Positions 6,577-6,828 of a DNA stretch of 6,828 nucleotides are shown piece by piece. The DNA is from HGM13006 sp963649625 (GTDB lineage: Bacteria; Bacillota; Clostridia; Oscillospirales; Oscillospiraceae). The stretch is taken from contig CAVJIP010000143.1 in the NCBI GenBank assembly GCA_963649625.1, positions 1-6,828 on the forward strand, read 5' to 3'. Position 1 is the first letter of the stretch; each line of letters opens with the position of its first letter. Below the pieces are notes generated by a model. It saw only the letters and a list, made by a program, of their open reading frames with translations, did not search any database and was not told where the DNA came from. The translations under genes were made by a program, and so were the position numbers.

Positions 6577-6828
6577 CTACCCCTCGCTGAGGGCGGATTT
6601 TAACGCCTGCAATGCCTTTCGCTCAATTCTGGACACCTGCACCTGGCTGATGCCCAGCACCTGGGCGGTTTTATCCTGGGTCATGCCCCGGTAATACCGC
6701 ATCTGAATCACCGCCCGCTGCCGTGGCTCCAGGCCGACAATGGCATCCCGCAGCGAAACCGATTCGATGATTTTTTCCTCAATGGCCTCCCCGGGCAGAA
6801 GCTGCTCCAGGCTGCACCCGTCCTCTCC
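6577..6828 (-). CDS. sigF: Sporulation RNA polymerase sigma factor, probably SigF (C-terminal part)
   Basis: The last 83 residues of a sigma-70 family protein are visible; the beginning lies beyond the window. From about residue 26 of this fragment the sequence is sigma region 4: LRDAIVGLEPRQRAVIQMRYYRGMTQ followed by the DNA-reading helix-turn-helix AQVLGISQVQVSRIERKAL, which binds the promoter -35 element. The protein ends SALSEG and a TAG. Short spacing and the ISQVQVSR form resemble the forespore-specific SigF; SigG usually has ISQAQVSR, and SigB-type factors are less likely in this context. SigF directs the first forespore transcription in sporulation and is normally last in spoIIAA-spoIIAB-sigF, which could be tested just outside this window. 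The sigma-family call is firm and the SigF choice moderate. Confidence 0.8.
   Translation of the reverse strand, partial: GEDGCSLEQLLPGEAIEEKIIESVSLRDAIVGLEPRQRAVIQMRYYRGMTQDKTAQVLGISQVQVSRIERKALQALKSALSEG

Noticed and set aside
1..6828. An undescribed defence, mobile or biosynthetic system
   Set aside because: Every long frame is either a known housekeeping or sporulation gene or its shadow. I see no transposase, integrase, nuclease, toxin pair, repeat array or retron-like structure.

Overview
This window looks like an ordinary chromosomal stretch from a spore-forming, fairly G+C-rich member of the Firmicutes, most likely a clostridial lineage near the Oscillospirales. The evidence is the presence of a sporulation sigma factor and the sporulation protein YunB, an NAD+-dependent ligase, coding DNA near 60% G+C in hand-counted samples, and a PcrA helicase with an acidic insertion that I associate from memory with Oscillospirales homologues. 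The taxonomic placement is inference. All genes read on the minus strand, so the biological order runs from high to low coordinates.

Right end (6441-6828): the last 83 residues of a sigma-70 family sporulation sigma factor, best matched to SigF, enter from beyond the window. A 136-base gap follows. It holds a plausible promoter, a perfect 10-base palindrome at the predicted start point, and a doubtful 27-codon reading frame.

5703-6440: an XRE-type HTH regulator with a helical C-terminal region; it seems to lack the linker that usually joins its two halves. After it comes a long hairpin, then a near-consensus sigma-A promoter (TTGACG, 17 bases, TAAAAT) that points into pcrA.

636-5702: pcrA, yunB and ligA lie head to tail with gaps of 42 and 12 bases and look like one operon. 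PcrA is a 3'-5' DNA helicase for repair and replication restart, and LigA seals nicks in DNA, so these two form a DNA-maintenance pair. The pairing resembles the Bacillus pcrB-pcrA-ligA operon. YunB is a membrane-anchored sporulation protein placed between them, and a weak SigE-like element precedes it.

1-597: a SAM-dependent methyltransferase starts 38 bases after ligA with a good ribosome binding site. An in-frame TAA directly after its SAM-binding motif interrupts it at codon 55, while the same frame stays open to the window edge. It is lower in G+C (about 48% by hand count) than the genes upstream.

No stretch above 300 bases lacks a gene. I see no tRNA, rRNA, CRISPR array, insertion sequence or phage gene, and no convincing undescribed system. 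The points most worth a second look are the nonsense codon in the methyltransferase, the apparent internal deletion in the HTH regulator with its candidate operator, and the placement of yunB inside a pcrA-ligA operon.
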